A stretch of DNA of 64,000 nt from NCBI GenBank assembly GCA_030447275.1, contig JAUJPF010000009.1:35279-99278 (forward strand), in the 5' to 3' direction. The position numbers were made by a program, and so were the translations under genes. Positions 8,376 through 17,227 of this stretch are shown piece by piece; position 1 is the first letter of the stretch; each line of letters begins with the position of its first letter. Under the pieces are notes generated by a model. It was not told where the DNA came from. It was given only the letters and a program-made list of their open reading frames with translations, and made no database searches. This DNA is from Solirubrobacteraceae bacterium. GTDB lineage: Bacteria > Actinomycetota > Thermoleophilia > Solirubrobacterales > Solirubrobacteraceae.

Positions 8376-9199
8376 GCGGGAACGACCTCCTTGACGTGCT
8401 GGGCGACGCCCTCGTGCCAGTCGGGCAGCCGGATGCCGTCCTCGCGCTCGGTTTCGAGCACGCTGAACGCCGGCCGCGGCGCGGGGCGGGGGAACTCCTC
8501 GGTCGTCACGGCGACCACGCGGCAGTCGAGCTCGCGCAGCCGCATCGCCTCGATGGCCAGCTCGAACCACGAGCAGGCGCCGCCGCCCGCGGCGTGGAAG
8601 AGGCCGCTCGCGCGGCGCTCGGCGAGGTCGACGAGCGCCGGGGCGAGGTGGCCGGTCCACGTCGGCGAGCCGATCTGGTCGAAGACGACCGACAGCTCGT
8701 CGCGCTCCTCGCCGAGCTTCAGCATCGTGTCGACGAAGTTCTTGCCGCCCTCGCCGAACAGCCACGCCGTGCGGGCGACGGCGTGGCCGTCGTCGGCCGA
8801 GCGCACGCCCTCCTCGCCCAAGAGCTTCGAGCGGCCGTAGGCGGTGGTGGGGGCGACGGGGGCGGACTCGACGTAGGGCCGGCGCGCGTCGCCGGCGAAC
8901 ACGTAGTCGGTCGAGACGTGCACGACGTGCACGCCGCAGCGCGCGACGTTGGCGGCCGCGTCGCCGTTGACGCGCGTGGCCAGCTCCTCGTTCGCCTCGC
9001 ACGCGTCGACGTCGGTGAACGCGGCGCAGTTGACGATCGCGTCCGGTCGCTCGGCGTCGACGAACGCGCGCACGGCGCCGGCGTCGGTCAGGTCGAGCTC
9101 GGGCAGGTCGGTGCCCCGCGTCTCGTGCCCGCGCTCGCGGGCGACGTCGACGACGCGGTGGCCGAGCATCCCCTTGGCTCCGGTGACGAGCAGGCGCAC
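8372..9199 (-). CDS. rfbD: dTDP-4-dehydrorhamnose reductase
   Basis: This 275-residue RmlD-family reductase makes the last step to dTDP-L-rhamnose. It starts at GTG 9199 with the NAD(P) motif LLVTGAKGMLGH. It then shows VNCAAFTDVDACE, HVSTDYVFAG with the catalytic Thr-Asp, TAYGRSKLLGE with the catalytic Tyr/Lys, and RTAWLFGEGGKNFV. Two bases separate it from the rfbA stop and it overlaps rfbB by ATGA. No RmlC epimerase gene is seen in the window. Confidence 0.94.
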   Translation of the reverse strand: MRLLVTGAKGMLGHRVVDVARERGHETRGTDLPELDLTDAGAVRAFVDAERPDAIVNCAAFTDVDACEANEELATRVNGDAAANVARCGVHVVHVSTDYVFAGDARRPYVESAPVAPTTAYGRSKLLGEEGVRSADDGHAVARTAWLFGEGGKNFVDTMLKLGEERDELSVVFDQIGSPTWTGHLAPALVDLAERRASGLFHAAGGGACSWFELAIEAMRLRELDCRVVAVTTEEFPRPAPRPAFSVLETEREDGIRLPDWHEGVAQHVKEVVPA

Positions 9200-9201
9200 G
9201 G

Positions 9202-10270
9202 CTAGAGGATCCCGATCTCGCTGTTGTCGCCGACCATCAGCCGGAACGCGCGCGGCTGGCCGACCGAGCGCCCGACGCGCACGTTGCGCCCGAGCAGCGA
9301 CGACTCCATCCGCCCGTCGAGGCCCTTCACCACCGACCCCTCGAGCAGGATCGAGTGCTCGACCTCGGCGCGCTCGATCTCGCAGCCGGGACCGACGGCG
9401 GTGTACGGCCCGATGTAGCAGTCGGTCAGCTTCGCGCCGGCGCCGATGATGGCCGGGCCGCGCACGGTCGAGCGCTCGAGCCGGGCGCCGGGCTCCACGA
9501 TCACGCGGCCGTGCGTGTGCGAGTCGACGAGGTCGCCCTCGACGCGCGTCTCGATCGTGTCGAGCACGAGCCGGTTGGCCTCGAGCATGTCGTCGAGGCG
9601 GCCGCTTCCACCAGCCCTGCACGATGTGCGGCTCGACGCGCTGCTCTGAGTCGACGAGGTGCTGGATCGCGTCGGTGATCTCGAGCTCGCCGCGCGGACT
9701 GGGCTGGATGGCGCGGGCCGCGTCGTGGATGCCGGAGGTGAACATGTAGACGCCGACGAGCGCGAGGTCGGTCTTGGGCTCGGGCGGCTTCTCGAGCAGG
9801 CGCGTCACCCGGTCGCCGTCGAGCTCGGCGACGCCGTAGTGCTCGGGGTCGGGCACGGGCGTGAGCAGGATCAGCGCGTCGGGCTCGTGGTTGCGGAAGT
9901 CCTCGACCAGCTCGGTCATCCCGCCCTGGAGCAGGTTGTCGCCGAGGTACATGACGAACGGGCTCGAGGCGAGGAAGGGCTCGGCGGTGAGCACCGCGTG
10001 CGCGAGGCCCGCGGGCTCGTCCTGGAGGATGTAGGTGATCCGCACGCCGAAGCGCTCGCCGTCGCCGGTGACCGCCTTGATCTCGTCGCCGGTCTCGGGG
10101 GCGATGATGATCCCGATCTCCTCGATCCCCGCGGCGGCCATCGCCTCGATCCCGTAGAAGAGCACGGGCTTGTTGGCCACCGGCACGAGCTGCTTCGCGC
10201 TGGTGTAGGTGATCGGGCGCAGCCGGGTTCCCCGGCCGCCAGAGAGGATGAGGCCCTTGAGCGGCTCCAC
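9202..10270 (-). pseudogene. rfbA: Glucose-1-phosphate thymidylyltransferase, long form (rfbA), frameshifted
   Basis: The first two thirds, from GTG 10270, encode a clear RmlA nucleotidyltransferase: LILSGGRGTRLRPITYTSAKQ, then LGDNLLQGG and VQGWWK. The frame then breaks at 9604/9605 and continues in another frame as DDMLEANRLVLD and a left-handed beta-helix tail typical of the long RmlA form (StrD-like). The break fits loss of five bases that would encode part of the conserved WWKDTG. Adding five gives 1074 nt, a whole 357-codon gene plus stop. Everything else is intact, so the lesion is very recent or an assembly error. It heads the rfb genes. Confidence 0.85.
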
Positions 10271-10284
10271 GGCGGGAGGGGAGG

Positions 10285-10746
10285 CTAGTAGGTGCCGCCG
10301 AGCTTGCGGTGGTCCCACGTCGCGCGCTCGCGCTCGACGAACCGCATGGCGACGCGCTTCGCCGCCTGCTTGGAGACCATGGCCCGCACCTCGTCGCCGA
10401 GCTCGCCGCCGGTGTAGCGGGCGAAGATCTCGAGCCCGAGCTCGCCGACGCGCTCGGTGTCGCGGACGAGCTCGACGTCGCACTTGAGCATCACGCCGCG
10501 CAGCTCCTGGTACTCCTCGCCGGCCTCGACCTGCAGCGACGCGCGCGCGTCGCGCTCGAGGTTGCGGACCTTCTGCGACTTGGCGAACGTCCACGCCCAC
10601 AGCTCGCCGCCGCGGACGACGTACCAGAGCGGCATGAGGTGCGGGAACCCGTCGCGCCCGTTCGTCGCGCAGACGACGACGCGCTGCTCGTCGAGGAACG
10701 CGTCGACCTCCTCGGCGCTCATCGTGATCTGGTCGCGGCGGCTCAC
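10285..10746 (-). CDS. PPOX-class flavin/F420-dependent oxidoreductase
   Basis: This 153-residue protein starts at GTG 10746 and has the split-barrel FMN/F420-binding fold of the pyridoxamine-phosphate-oxidase-like family: VVCATNGRDGFPHLMPLWYVV, then KVRNLERDARASLQVEAG. Such actinobacterial proteins bind F420 or FMN and reduce unknown small molecules. It lies 14 bp upstream of rfbA and 11 bp downstream of a lipoprotein gene, so it sits in a longer leftward transcription unit. Cofactor and substrate cannot be decided from sequence alone. Confidence 0.8.
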   Translation of the reverse strand: MSRRDQITMSAEEVDAFLDEQRVVVCATNGRDGFPHLMPLWYVVRGGELWAWTFAKSQKVRNLERDARASLQVEAGEEYQELRGVMLKCDVELVRDTERVGELGLEIFARYTGGELGDEVRAMVSKQAAKRVAMRFVERERATWDHRKLGGTY

Positions 10747-10757
10747 GGGCGGGGACG

Positions 10758-11252
10758 CTACCGGGCGCGCCAGGTGGCGCTCGTCAGGGTGAACGCGTGG
10801 TCGCCGCATGGCTCGCGGATCGCCTTGAACCGCAGCCCGTCCGGCGTCTGCGTCGCCCGATACCGGCCGCCGGTCTGCCTGCCGCGGCGGTCGGTGCAGT
10901 TGGTCTTCGGAGCCGTGACGACGATGTCGCCGTCCATCTGGAACTGCAACTGCTCGCCGCCGCCATCGGGCCCGGAGGAGTACATGGTCGGCGCGACGAT
11001 CGTGAGGCGCCAGCGGCCGGGCTTCACCGGCAGCTTCGGGTAGCGCCGGACGTCGGCGCGCGTGATCGTCGCCGCGTAGCGCCCGTCGAGCGCCGTGCTC
11101 GTGGCCGGCCCCGGCTCCTCCTCCGGCGGCGCCTGCTGCGTCGTCGCGGGCGGGATGAGCGGCTCCTCCGGCTCGTCATCGTCGTCGGAGCCGCAGCCGC
11201 CCGCGAGGAGCGCAGCGGCCGCAAGCGACGCGACGAGCGCTCGCACGGTCAC
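10758..11252 (-). CDS. Secreted lipoprotein, function unknown
   Basis: This 164-residue protein starts at GTG 11252, overlapping the Lrp regulator stop (GTGA); a second GTG lies at 11246. It has a lipoprotein signal peptide ending in AGGCGSDDDD, with the lipobox Cys followed by an acidic and Pro/Thr/Gln-rich linker. The globular part contains RYAATITRADVRRYPKLPV, KPGRWRLTIV and two Cys (TNC, EPCGDHAF). The pattern suggests a small beta-barrel domain exposed on the outer face of the membrane. No function is recognisable. Confidence 0.7.
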   Translation of the reverse strand: MTVRALVASLAAAALLAGGCGSDDDDEPEEPLIPPATTQQAPPEEEPGPATSTALDGRYAATITRADVRRYPKLPVKPGRWRLTIVAPTMYSSGPDGGGEQLQFQMDGDIVVTAPKTNCTDRRGRQTGGRYRATQTPDGLRFKAIREPCGDHAFTLTSATWRAR

Positions 11253-11713
11253 GGCGCGACGCTGCGGCGCGGGACGGGCGAGGACTGCATGATCGCCGTC
11301 GTCGTCTGGCCGTAGGCCGCGAACTCGTCGATCAGTGTCTCGAGGTGCTCGACGTCGCGGACGTACGCGGTCATCACGTAGCAGTCGTCGCCGGTGACGC
11401 GGTGGCACTCGACGACCTCCGGCGACTGGCGCGCCAGCTCCGCCACGTCGCGCAGCTGGCGGGGCGCGGGGCGGATGCGCAGGTGCACGCCGAGCCCGAG
11501 GCCGAGCCGGCGCGGGTCGACCTCGGCGCGATAGCCGGTGATGACGCCCTCGTCCTCCAGGCGCCGCACGCGCTCGGCGACCGCGGGCGACGAGAGCCCG
11601 ACGCGGCGGCCGAGCTCGGCGAGCGACGTCCGCGCGTCCTCCTGGAGCTCTGAGAGCAGTCGAAGGTTCGTTGCATCGAGGAGGCCCTCGTTCGTAGGCA
11701 CGAGGCGGAACAT
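11249..11713 (-). CDS. Lrp/AsnC-family transcriptional regulator
   Basis: This 154-residue regulator has the full Lrp layout: an N-terminal winged HTH (ATNLRLLSELQEDARTSL, ELGRRVGLSSPAVAERVRRL) and a C-terminal RAM effector-binding domain (DDCYVMTAYVRDVEHLETLID). Lrp proteins sense amino acids and commonly control neighbouring transport genes. It is divergent from an RhtA-like exporter with only 14 bp between the annotated starts, so their control regions overlap. Regulation of that exporter is a sound inference from the arrangement. Confidence 0.9.
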   Translation of the reverse strand: MFRLVPTNEGLLDATNLRLLSELQEDARTSLAELGRRVGLSSPAVAERVRRLEDEGVITGYRAEVDPRRLGLGLGVHLRIRPAPRQLRDVAELARQSPEVVECHRVTGDDCYVMTAYVRDVEHLETLIDEFAAYGQTTTAIMQSSPVPRRSVAP

Positions 11714-11727
11714 ACCTGCGATCGGGC

Positions 11728-12612
11728 ATGGGAACAGCGGTCGCCGGCGGTGAAGCTGAAGGGCGTGCCCCGCATCTGTACTTCGTCGTCAGCGCCGTGT
11801 TCCACTACCTCGGTCCCGCGTTCGCCGTGCTGCTGTTCGCGCGCGTCGACGTGCTTGGCGTGGCGTGGCTGCGGATCGCGTCCGCCGCGCTCGTCTTCGC
11901 CCTGTGGCGCCGGCCGTGGCGCGCGTTCCGCGCGCAGGATCGCGAGGGCCGGCGGCTGCTCGTCGCCTGGGGCAGCGTGCTCGCGGTGATGAACGCGTGC
12001 TTCTACCTCGCGATCGACCGGCTGCCGCTCGGCACGGTCGCCGCGATCGAGTTCGTGCCGGTCGTCGCGCTCGCCGCGCTCGGCGCGCGCACGGTGCGGA
12101 ACGCCGGCGCCCTGGCCCTCGCGGTCCCCGGCGTCTACCTGCTCACCGGCGTGCAGATCGCGGCCGAGCCGCTCGGCCTCGCGCTCGCGTTCGCGAACGC
12201 GCTCCTGTTCGCGCTCTACATCGTGCTCGCCGACCGCGTGGCCAAGCGCGAAGGGCTGAGCGGCATCGACGGCCTCGCCGCGTCGATGCTCATCGCCGCG
12301 GTCGTCGTCAGCTTGATCGGCGGATGGCAGGCGGTGCCGGTCCTCGGCGACCCGGTGGGGCTGCTGGCCGGCGTCGGCGTCGGCGTCTCGTCCTCGGTCG
12401 TCCCCTACGTCGCCGACCAGCTCGCGCTCGCCCGCCTCGCCCGCGCGACGTACGCGCTGCTCGTGTCGCTCCTGCCGGCGACCGCGACCGTGATCGGGAT
12501 CGTCGTGCTCGCGCAGGTGCCGACCGCGGCGGAGGTCGCGGGGATCGCGCTCGTCGTCGCCGGCGTCGCGCTGCACCGCGATGTGCCGGCCGTCACGCTG
12601 CCGGCGACGTGA
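11728..12612 (+). CDS. EamA/DMT-family exporter (RhtA-like)
   Basis: This 294-residue inner-membrane protein has about ten hydrophobic segments and two EamA repeats. The motifs VAAIEFVPVVALAALG, LLFALYIVLADRVAKR and PYVADQLALARL are typical of RhtA-type threonine/homoserine exporters. Its position divergent from an Lrp-type regulator supports an amino-acid efflux role. The N-terminus before the first membrane segment is short and Gly/Ala-rich, so the true start could lie a little downstream. Confidence 0.85.
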   Translation: MGTAVAGGEAEGRAPHLYFVVSAVFHYLGPAFAVLLFARVDVLGVAWLRIASAALVFALWRRPWRAFRAQDREGRRLLVAWGSVLAVMNACFYLAIDRLPLGTVAAIEFVPVVALAALGARTVRNAGALALAVPGVYLLTGVQIAAEPLGLALAFANALLFALYIVLADRVAKREGLSGIDGLAASMLIAAVVVSLIGGWQAVPVLGDPVGLLAGVGVGVSSSVVPYVADQLALARLARATYALLVSLLPATATVIGIVVLAQVPTAAEVAGIALVVAGVALHRDVPAVTLPAT

Positions 12613-12634
12613 TCGGGGGAAGGGATCGCTGACG

Positions 12635-13030
12635 ATGCAGACGCGCAGCCTCAAGTGGATCCTGTGGTTCGGAGTGGTCTCGACCGCGGTCCACTTCACC
12701 CACAACTTCGTCGAGATCGAGGAGTACCCCAGCTCGTCGATCCCGGATTGGGCGGTGCAGGTCGCGATCGTCGTCTCGTGGCCGATCTTCACGTGGATCG
12801 CCGTCCGCGCCTACCGGCTGTGGGCCCGGGGTGACGTCCGCGGCGCGCGGCCGCTGCTGGTCGCCTACGGGCTGTGGGCGATGGTCTCGCTCGGGCACTT
12901 CACGTCGGGCAACCCGGACATCCCGGCGTTCTGGTACGCGACGATCTTCACCGACGTGCTCGCCGGCGCGCTCGTGCTCGCGTTCCTCGCCGTCGCCGCT
13001 AGACGGCCGCGCCGTCGCGCAGCCGCATGA
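12635..13030 (+). CDS. Small four-helix membrane protein, function unknown
   Basis: This 131-residue protein starts at ATG 12635, preceded by a good purine-rich ribosome-binding site (GGGGGAAGGG, 12625-12632 area). It has about four membrane segments beginning WILWFGVVSTAVHFTHNFVE. His/Asn/Glu residues in the first helix (HFTHNFVEIEE) and HFTSGNPD in the third could bind a metal or haem. It ends in an Arg-rich cytoplasmic tail. Its last 32 nt overlap the 3' end of the convergent pafBC gene. I do not recognise the family. Confidence 0.65.
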   Translation: MQTRSLKWILWFGVVSTAVHFTHNFVEIEEYPSSSIPDWAVQVAIVVSWPIFTWIAVRAYRLWARGDVRGARPLLVAYGLWAMVSLGHFTSGNPDIPAFWYATIFTDVLAGALVLAFLAVAARRPRRRAAA

Positions 13031-15056
13031 CCGCCTCGCGGACGGCCTCGCGGGCGTCGACCGGTTCGAGGACGGCGGCGTCGCCGGCCTCCTTGAGGAT
13101 CTCGCGCACGAGGAAGTCCGTCCCCTTGTAGCGCAGCTCCACGATCACGGCGCCGTCGGAGAGCTCCTGGGCGACGCGGCGCTCCTCGCTCGCCCAGCGG
13201 GCGCGATCGGGCGACACCCACACGCGCGCGGCGCGCGACGCCTCGACCTCGCCGGTGCGCGGCCAGCCCTCGACGTCGGCGGCGGGGTCGACCTCGGGGC
13301 GGCGCTCGAACCGCGTGTCGGTGACCTCGGCGGTCTTGATGCGGTCGAGGCGGAAGTGGCGGACGTCGTCCTTGGCGGGGTCGAACGCGGCGACGTACCA
13401 ACCCTCGCGCCCGTTCATCAGCGCGTACGGCTCGATGGTGCGCTCCGACTGCTCGTCGACGGACTTGAAGTACACGATCCGCACCAGGTGCTGGTCGGCG
13501 ATGGCCTGCGAGACGAGCCGGGCGATCTCGGAGTCGTCGGCGGTCGCGCTGACGATGTGCAGCTGCTCGCGCGGGTCCTCGCCCAGCGCGGCGACGACCT
13601 TGTCGCGCGCGGAGATGAGGTCGCCGGACGGCAGGTGGCCGCCGATGAGGTCGATCGCCGCGACGAGCGCCTTGGCCTCGACGGGGAGCAGGCGCGCCGG
13701 GCGCGCGAAGTTGTCGGCGTACGGCTCGGGGTCGACCTCGATCGTCCCGTCGGGGTGCAGCTCGGCGTAGAGGACGTACGTCCCGCCGCCGAAGCTCACG
13801 ACGTTGAGGACGTTGAGGTCCTCCTGGAGCTCCTGTGCGGAGACCTGGAGGCGCTCGCGCACCTCCTCCTCCTGGAGCAGGACGCCGCGGCGCCCGGCGT
13901 CGATGAGGATGCTCGCGAGCGTCACGAGGCGCGCGAAGCGCTCCGGGCGGATCGACGTCTCGCGGCGGTTGGCCCCGCTCGGCGCCTCGGCCGCGGGCTC
14001 GTCGTCGGTGTCGCGCGGCGGGACCGGCGCCGCGAGCTCGGGGCCGCCGTCGTGGTTCTCCGCCAGCCGCTCGACGCGCTCGGCGACCTCGCCGGCCAGC
14101 TCCGGCGGCGAGAGGACGCGCGCGTGCTCGCGCAGCCCGAGCACGAACGACGCGACCTGGCGGCTGTTGGCGTACGCCGTGGAGAGGACGACCGCGCCGT
14201 CGGCCTCGTGGCGGATCTCGCCGAAGCGGCCGAAGTGGCGCTCGACCTGCCAGGCGATCCGCTCGGACACCCACACCTCGGCCGTCCCGACGGGCTGGCC
14301 GAACTGCCACTCGGCGCGGCCGGCGAACTCGCGCGGGTCGAAGTCCGTCGGGCGCTTGAAGTCGTGCTCGGCCTTCGTCGCGTAGGCGACCTTCCCGCGC
14401 ATGCGCGAGAGGCGGAAGACGCGGATCGCGTCGCGCTCGTGCGAGCGCCCGACGAGGTAGAACTGGCCGCCCTGGAAGAGCAGGTGGTACGGATCCACCT
14501 TCCTGGGCGCGACGTCCCCGCGCTCCATCGTGAAGTAGTCGAACGTGATCGTCTTCTGCCGGAAGATCGCGGTCTCGACCTTGGCCAGACGCTGGCTCAG
14601 CTCGTGGCCGCCGGCGCTCGCGGTGATGCCGAGCGCGAGGCCGCGCTGCTCGGGCGCCTCGAGCGGGCTCGGGCGGCCCCACGAGATCTGCTGGAGGGCG
14701 AGGCGCAGCGGCTCGGCGTAGGCGAACTCCCCGTCGAGGAGGCTCAGCGCCGTGTGCAGCGCCGCCAGCTCGGAGTCGGTGAACTGGATCGCCGGGAGGT
14801 GGAAGTTCTCGGGGCGCAGCGAGTACGTCTCCTGCTCGCCGCCGGCGTCGATCGGCTTGTCGACCGTGAGCTGGATCCCGAGCGAGTCGAGCTCGGCGCG
14901 GTCGGCGTAGAAGCGCCGTGCGAAGGCGTCCTCGTTCATCCCGCTGTAGCCCTCGACGTCGCGGCGGATCTCCAGCGCGGTGACCGGCCGGCGCTCCGCC
15001 ATGAGGTACGAGATCAGCGAGAGCTGCCGGATCAGCTTCTCGGTGTCCTTCGCCAT
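12999..15056 (-). CDS. pafBC: Fused PafB-PafC WYL-domain transcriptional regulator
   Basis: This 685-residue protein is two WYL regulators in tandem. Each half has an N-terminal HTH (first half KLIRQLSLISYLMAER; second half RFARLVTLASILIDAG) followed by a WYL sensor domain (KTITFDYF ... HLLFQGGQFYLVGR; LVRIVYFKSVDEQSERTIEPY). In mycobacteria PafB and PafC form a heterodimer that activates DNA-damage genes independently of LexA; fused forms are known in other actinobacteria. It starts at ATG 15056; nine more in-frame codons upstream lack support. No proteasome genes lie nearby. Confidence 0.88.
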   Translation of the reverse strand: MAKDTEKLIRQLSLISYLMAERRPVTALEIRRDVEGYSGMNEDAFARRFYADRAELDSLGIQLTVDKPIDAGGEQETYSLRPENFHLPAIQFTDSELAALHTALSLLDGEFAYAEPLRLALQQISWGRPSPLEAPEQRGLALGITASAGGHELSQRLAKVETAIFRQKTITFDYFTMERGDVAPRKVDPYHLLFQGGQFYLVGRSHERDAIRVFRLSRMRGKVAYATKAEHDFKRPTDFDPREFAGRAEWQFGQPVGTAEVWVSERIAWQVERHFGRFGEIRHEADGAVVLSTAYANSRQVASFVLGLREHARVLSPPELAGEVAERVERLAENHDGGPELAAPVPPRDTDDEPAAEAPSGANRRETSIRPERFARLVTLASILIDAGRRGVLLQEEEVRERLQVSAQELQEDLNVLNVVSFGGGTYVLYAELHPDGTIEVDPEPYADNFARPARLLPVEAKALVAAIDLIGGHLPSGDLISARDKVVAALGEDPREQLHIVSATADDSEIARLVSQAIADQHLVRIVYFKSVDEQSERTIEPYALMNGREGWYVAAFDPAKDDVRHFRLDRIKTAEVTDTRFERRPEVDPAADVEGWPRTGEVEASRAARVWVSPDRARWASEERRVAQELSDGAVIVELRYKGTDFLVREILKEAGDAAVLEPVDAREAVREAVMRLRDGAAV

Positions 15057-15142
15057 TGGCGGCCACGATAGGGGGCCGGTCACGGACGACGTTTCGATCC
15101 CGCCGCTCTTTGCGGCATTTCTTGGGGGTATGCTGCCGCCGC

Positions 15143-15784
15143 GTGACGAAGCTGGTGGTGATCGACGATCACGAGGCGCTGCGGAGCGGCCTCGAGGTGC
15201 TGCTGAGCCAGGCGGGGCTCGACGTGATGGGCGCCGCCGGCAACGTCGCGGCCGGCCTCGATCTCATCGACCACACCGAGCCCGACCTCGCGCTGGTCGA
15301 CATCCGGCTACCCGACGGCAGCGGGATCGAGCTGACGCGCCAGCTCCTCCAGCGCCACCCCGACCTCGCCGTCGTCCTCTACACGGGCGACGCCGACGCG
15401 GAGCTGCTGTACGAGGGGCTCGACAGCGGCGCTCGCGGCTACGTCCTGAAGGCCGGCTCGATGGACGAGCTGCTGTCGGCGATCAACCAGGTGGCCGACG
15501 GCGGGTCCTACGTCGATCCGCGGCTCGACCGCATCCTGCTCTCCCCGCGCGCGACCTCGCACGTGCCGCAGCTCTCACCGCGCGAGCGCGAGATCATGCA
15601 CCTGATGGCCGAGGGCCACACCGCCGAGCAGATCGGCGACAAGATCACGGTCAGCATCGAGACCGTGCGCACCCACGTGCGCAACGTGATCCGCAAGCTC
15701 CAGGCCCGCAACCGGGTCCACGCGATCGCGATCGCGCTCGAGCGCGGCGAGATCCAGCTCGAGCCGCAGCCGGGCGATGGCTGA
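15143..15784 (+). CDS. NarL/FixJ-type response regulator with LuxR HTH
   Basis: This 213-residue protein starts at GTG 15143. The receiver domain has the acidic pair DD (residues 8-9), the phospho-acceptor Asp53 in LVDIRLPDG and Lys103 in GYVLKAG. The C-terminal LuxR HTH reads LSPREREIMHLMAEGHTAEQI then TVRTHVRNVIRKL. It is a DNA-binding regulator controlled by phosphorylation. Its 3' end overlaps a 64-residue DHp-like protein by 8 nt; no complete histidine kinase is adjacent. Confidence 0.92.
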   Translation: MTKLVVIDDHEALRSGLEVLLSQAGLDVMGAAGNVAAGLDLIDHTEPDLALVDIRLPDGSGIELTRQLLQRHPDLAVVLYTGDADAELLYEGLDSGARGYVLKAGSMDELLSAINQVADGGSYVDPRLDRILLSPRATSHVPQLSPREREIMHLMAEGHTAEQIGDKITVSIETVRTHVRNVIRKLQARNRVHAIAIALERGEIQLEPQPGDG

Positions 15785-15971
15785 CGACGCCGACGCGCGG
15801 CTCGCCAAGCTCGTCCACGACCTCCGCAGCTCGCTGACCGTCGCCGAAGGCTTCGCGCAGCTCCTCGCGCGCGACACGGGAACGCTGTCCCCCGAGCAGC
15901 GGGCGGACTTCGCGGGCCGCGTCGCCGCCGCGATGGCGGACATGCGCGCGCTGCTCGACGCGGCGCCCTGA
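15777..15971 (+). CDS. Stand-alone histidine-kinase DHp (HisKA-like) mini-protein
   Basis: This 64-residue protein starts at ATG 15777 inside the end of the response-regulator gene (8-nt overlap). It matches only the dimerisation/phosphotransfer part of a histidine kinase: KLVHDLRSSLTVAEGFAQLL with the candidate phospho-His14, followed by a second helix. There is no ATPase domain. It could dock on, or dephosphorylate, the coupled response regulator, or be phosphorylated by a kinase elsewhere. This is inference; the sequence similarity to H-box helices is direct. Confidence 0.65.
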   Translation: MADDADARLAKLVHDLRSSLTVAEGFAQLLARDTGTLSPEQRADFAGRVAAAMADMRALLDAAP

Positions 15972-15972
15972 G

Positions 15973-16677
15973 CTACGCCGCGAGCGGGACCGCGGCGCGG
16001 TCGCGGATCGTCGCGACGACGTCCGGGACGTCGGTGATGACGCCGTCGACTCCGAGGGCGACGAGCCGCTCGATCTCCGCCGGGTCGTTCACGGTCCACG
16101 GGCGGATGGCGAGGCCGGCCGCGCGGGCGCGGAACACGAGCTTCGGGGTGACCGCTCCGTGCGACGGGCCGAGGCCGGTGGCGAAGCGGGCGATCGCTCC
16201 GAGGCCGAACGGCGGCAGGCCGGCCGGGAACAGGGCGGCGATCTCGAGCCACGGCGCGGCGCGGTGCAGGCGGCGCAGGGCGCGGTGGTCGAAGGACTGC
16301 ACGACGACGCGGCCGCGCAGGCCCGGGCGGTCGATCGCCGCGAGCAGGCGCGGCTCCCAGCGGGGCGAGGGGCGCTTGAGGTCGAGCAGGAAGCGGGCGC
16401 TGCGGGCGTAGCGCGTCAGCACGGTGTCGAGCGTCAGGGGGCGGGCGTCGGGGTCGAGGGCGGCGAGCGCGGCGGCGTCGAGGGCGTCGACCCGCCGCGG
16501 GTCTCCCACCGTGCGCAGCAGCGTGTCGTCGTGGACGACGACGAGCGTCCCGTCGGCGGTGGCTCGGACGTCGAGCTCGAGGACGTCGGCGCGCTGTGCG
16601 AGCGCGAGGTCGTAGGCCGCGAGCGTGTGCTCGGCGGCGTACGCGGAGGCGCCTCGGTGGGCGATGATCTCCTGCAT
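15973..16677 (-). CDS. Glycerophosphodiester phosphodiesterase family protein
   Basis: This 234-residue protein is a GDPD TIM-barrel enzyme. It starts with IIAHRGASAYAAEHTLAAY, the catalytic His-Arg and a metal-binding Glu. It then has VLELDVRATADGTLVVVHD with metal and catalytic residues, LLDLKRP, and near the C-terminus RPWTVNDPAEIERL and GVDGVITDVP. It lacks a signal peptide, so it is likely cytoplasmic. It hydrolyses glycerophosphodiesters to glycerol-3-phosphate and an alcohol. Start ATG 16677 gives a family-typical N-terminus. Confidence 0.88.
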   Translation of the reverse strand: MQEIIAHRGASAYAAEHTLAAYDLALAQRADVLELDVRATADGTLVVVHDDTLLRTVGDPRRVDALDAAALAALDPDARPLTLDTVLTRYARSARFLLDLKRPSPRWEPRLLAAIDRPGLRGRVVVQSFDHRALRRLHRAAPWLEIAALFPAGLPPFGLGAIARFATGLGPSHGAVTPKLVFRARAAGLAIRPWTVNDPAEIERLVALGVDGVITDVPDVVATIRDRAAVPLAA

Positions 16678-16744
16678 GACCGCAAAATCGGCGATTTGCA
16701 GCAAGATCCCGTTACGCGGTCGTGACCGGGATGTGACGATCCTG

Positions 16745-17197
16745 CTACTGACCGTCGATCCGCAGCTCGAGCAGCGGCAGCGCGCGGCCCGTCGTCGCGG
16801 AGGTGCGCTCGCCGGTCCGGCGCGCGCCGCGGGAGCGGTAGAAGCCCTCGGCGTTGGGGTCGCTCTCGACCACCAGCGACGTGACGCCGGCCTCGCGCGC
16901 GGTCGCGACGGCCGCCGCGAACAGCCGCGCCCCGACGCCCGACCCGATGCGCTCCGGGTCGACGAACATCGCGACGATCTCCGCCGGCGAGCGGCCGAGG
17001 TCGAGCGCGTAGAAGCCGACCGGTCGCCCGCCGTCGTCGGCCACGCCCACACGTAGGCGGGCGATGTCGCCGGCGGTCACCTCGAGCTCCGGCCGCGCGC
17101 GCTCGAGGAACGCGTCGTCGTAGCCCCAGTGGGCCTTCGACCGGAACGCGAGCGCGCTGAGCGCCGCGGCGTCCTCCGCGCGCGCGGGCCGGATCAC
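16745..17197 (-). CDS. GNAT-family N-acetyltransferase
   Basis: This 150-residue acetyltransferase starts at GTG 17197 with MIRPARAEDAAALSALAFRSK. The acetyl-CoA-binding motif A is MFVDPERIGSGVGARLF, followed by VVESDPNAEGFYRSRGARR (motif B). The C-terminus is short. GNAT enzymes acetylate amines of small molecules or proteins. The acceptor is unknown, and it stands alone between a GDPD and a small membrane-protein gene. Confidence 0.85.
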   Translation of the reverse strand: MIRPARAEDAAALSALAFRSKAHWGYDDAFLERARPELEVTAGDIARLRVGVADDGGRPVGFYALDLGRSPAEIVAMFVDPERIGSGVGARLFAAAVATAREAGVTSLVVESDPNAEGFYRSRGARRTGERTSATTGRALPLLELRIDGQ

Positions 17198-17227
17198 GAC
17201 GTCGGATCCGACCCGCGGCGCGAGGTG

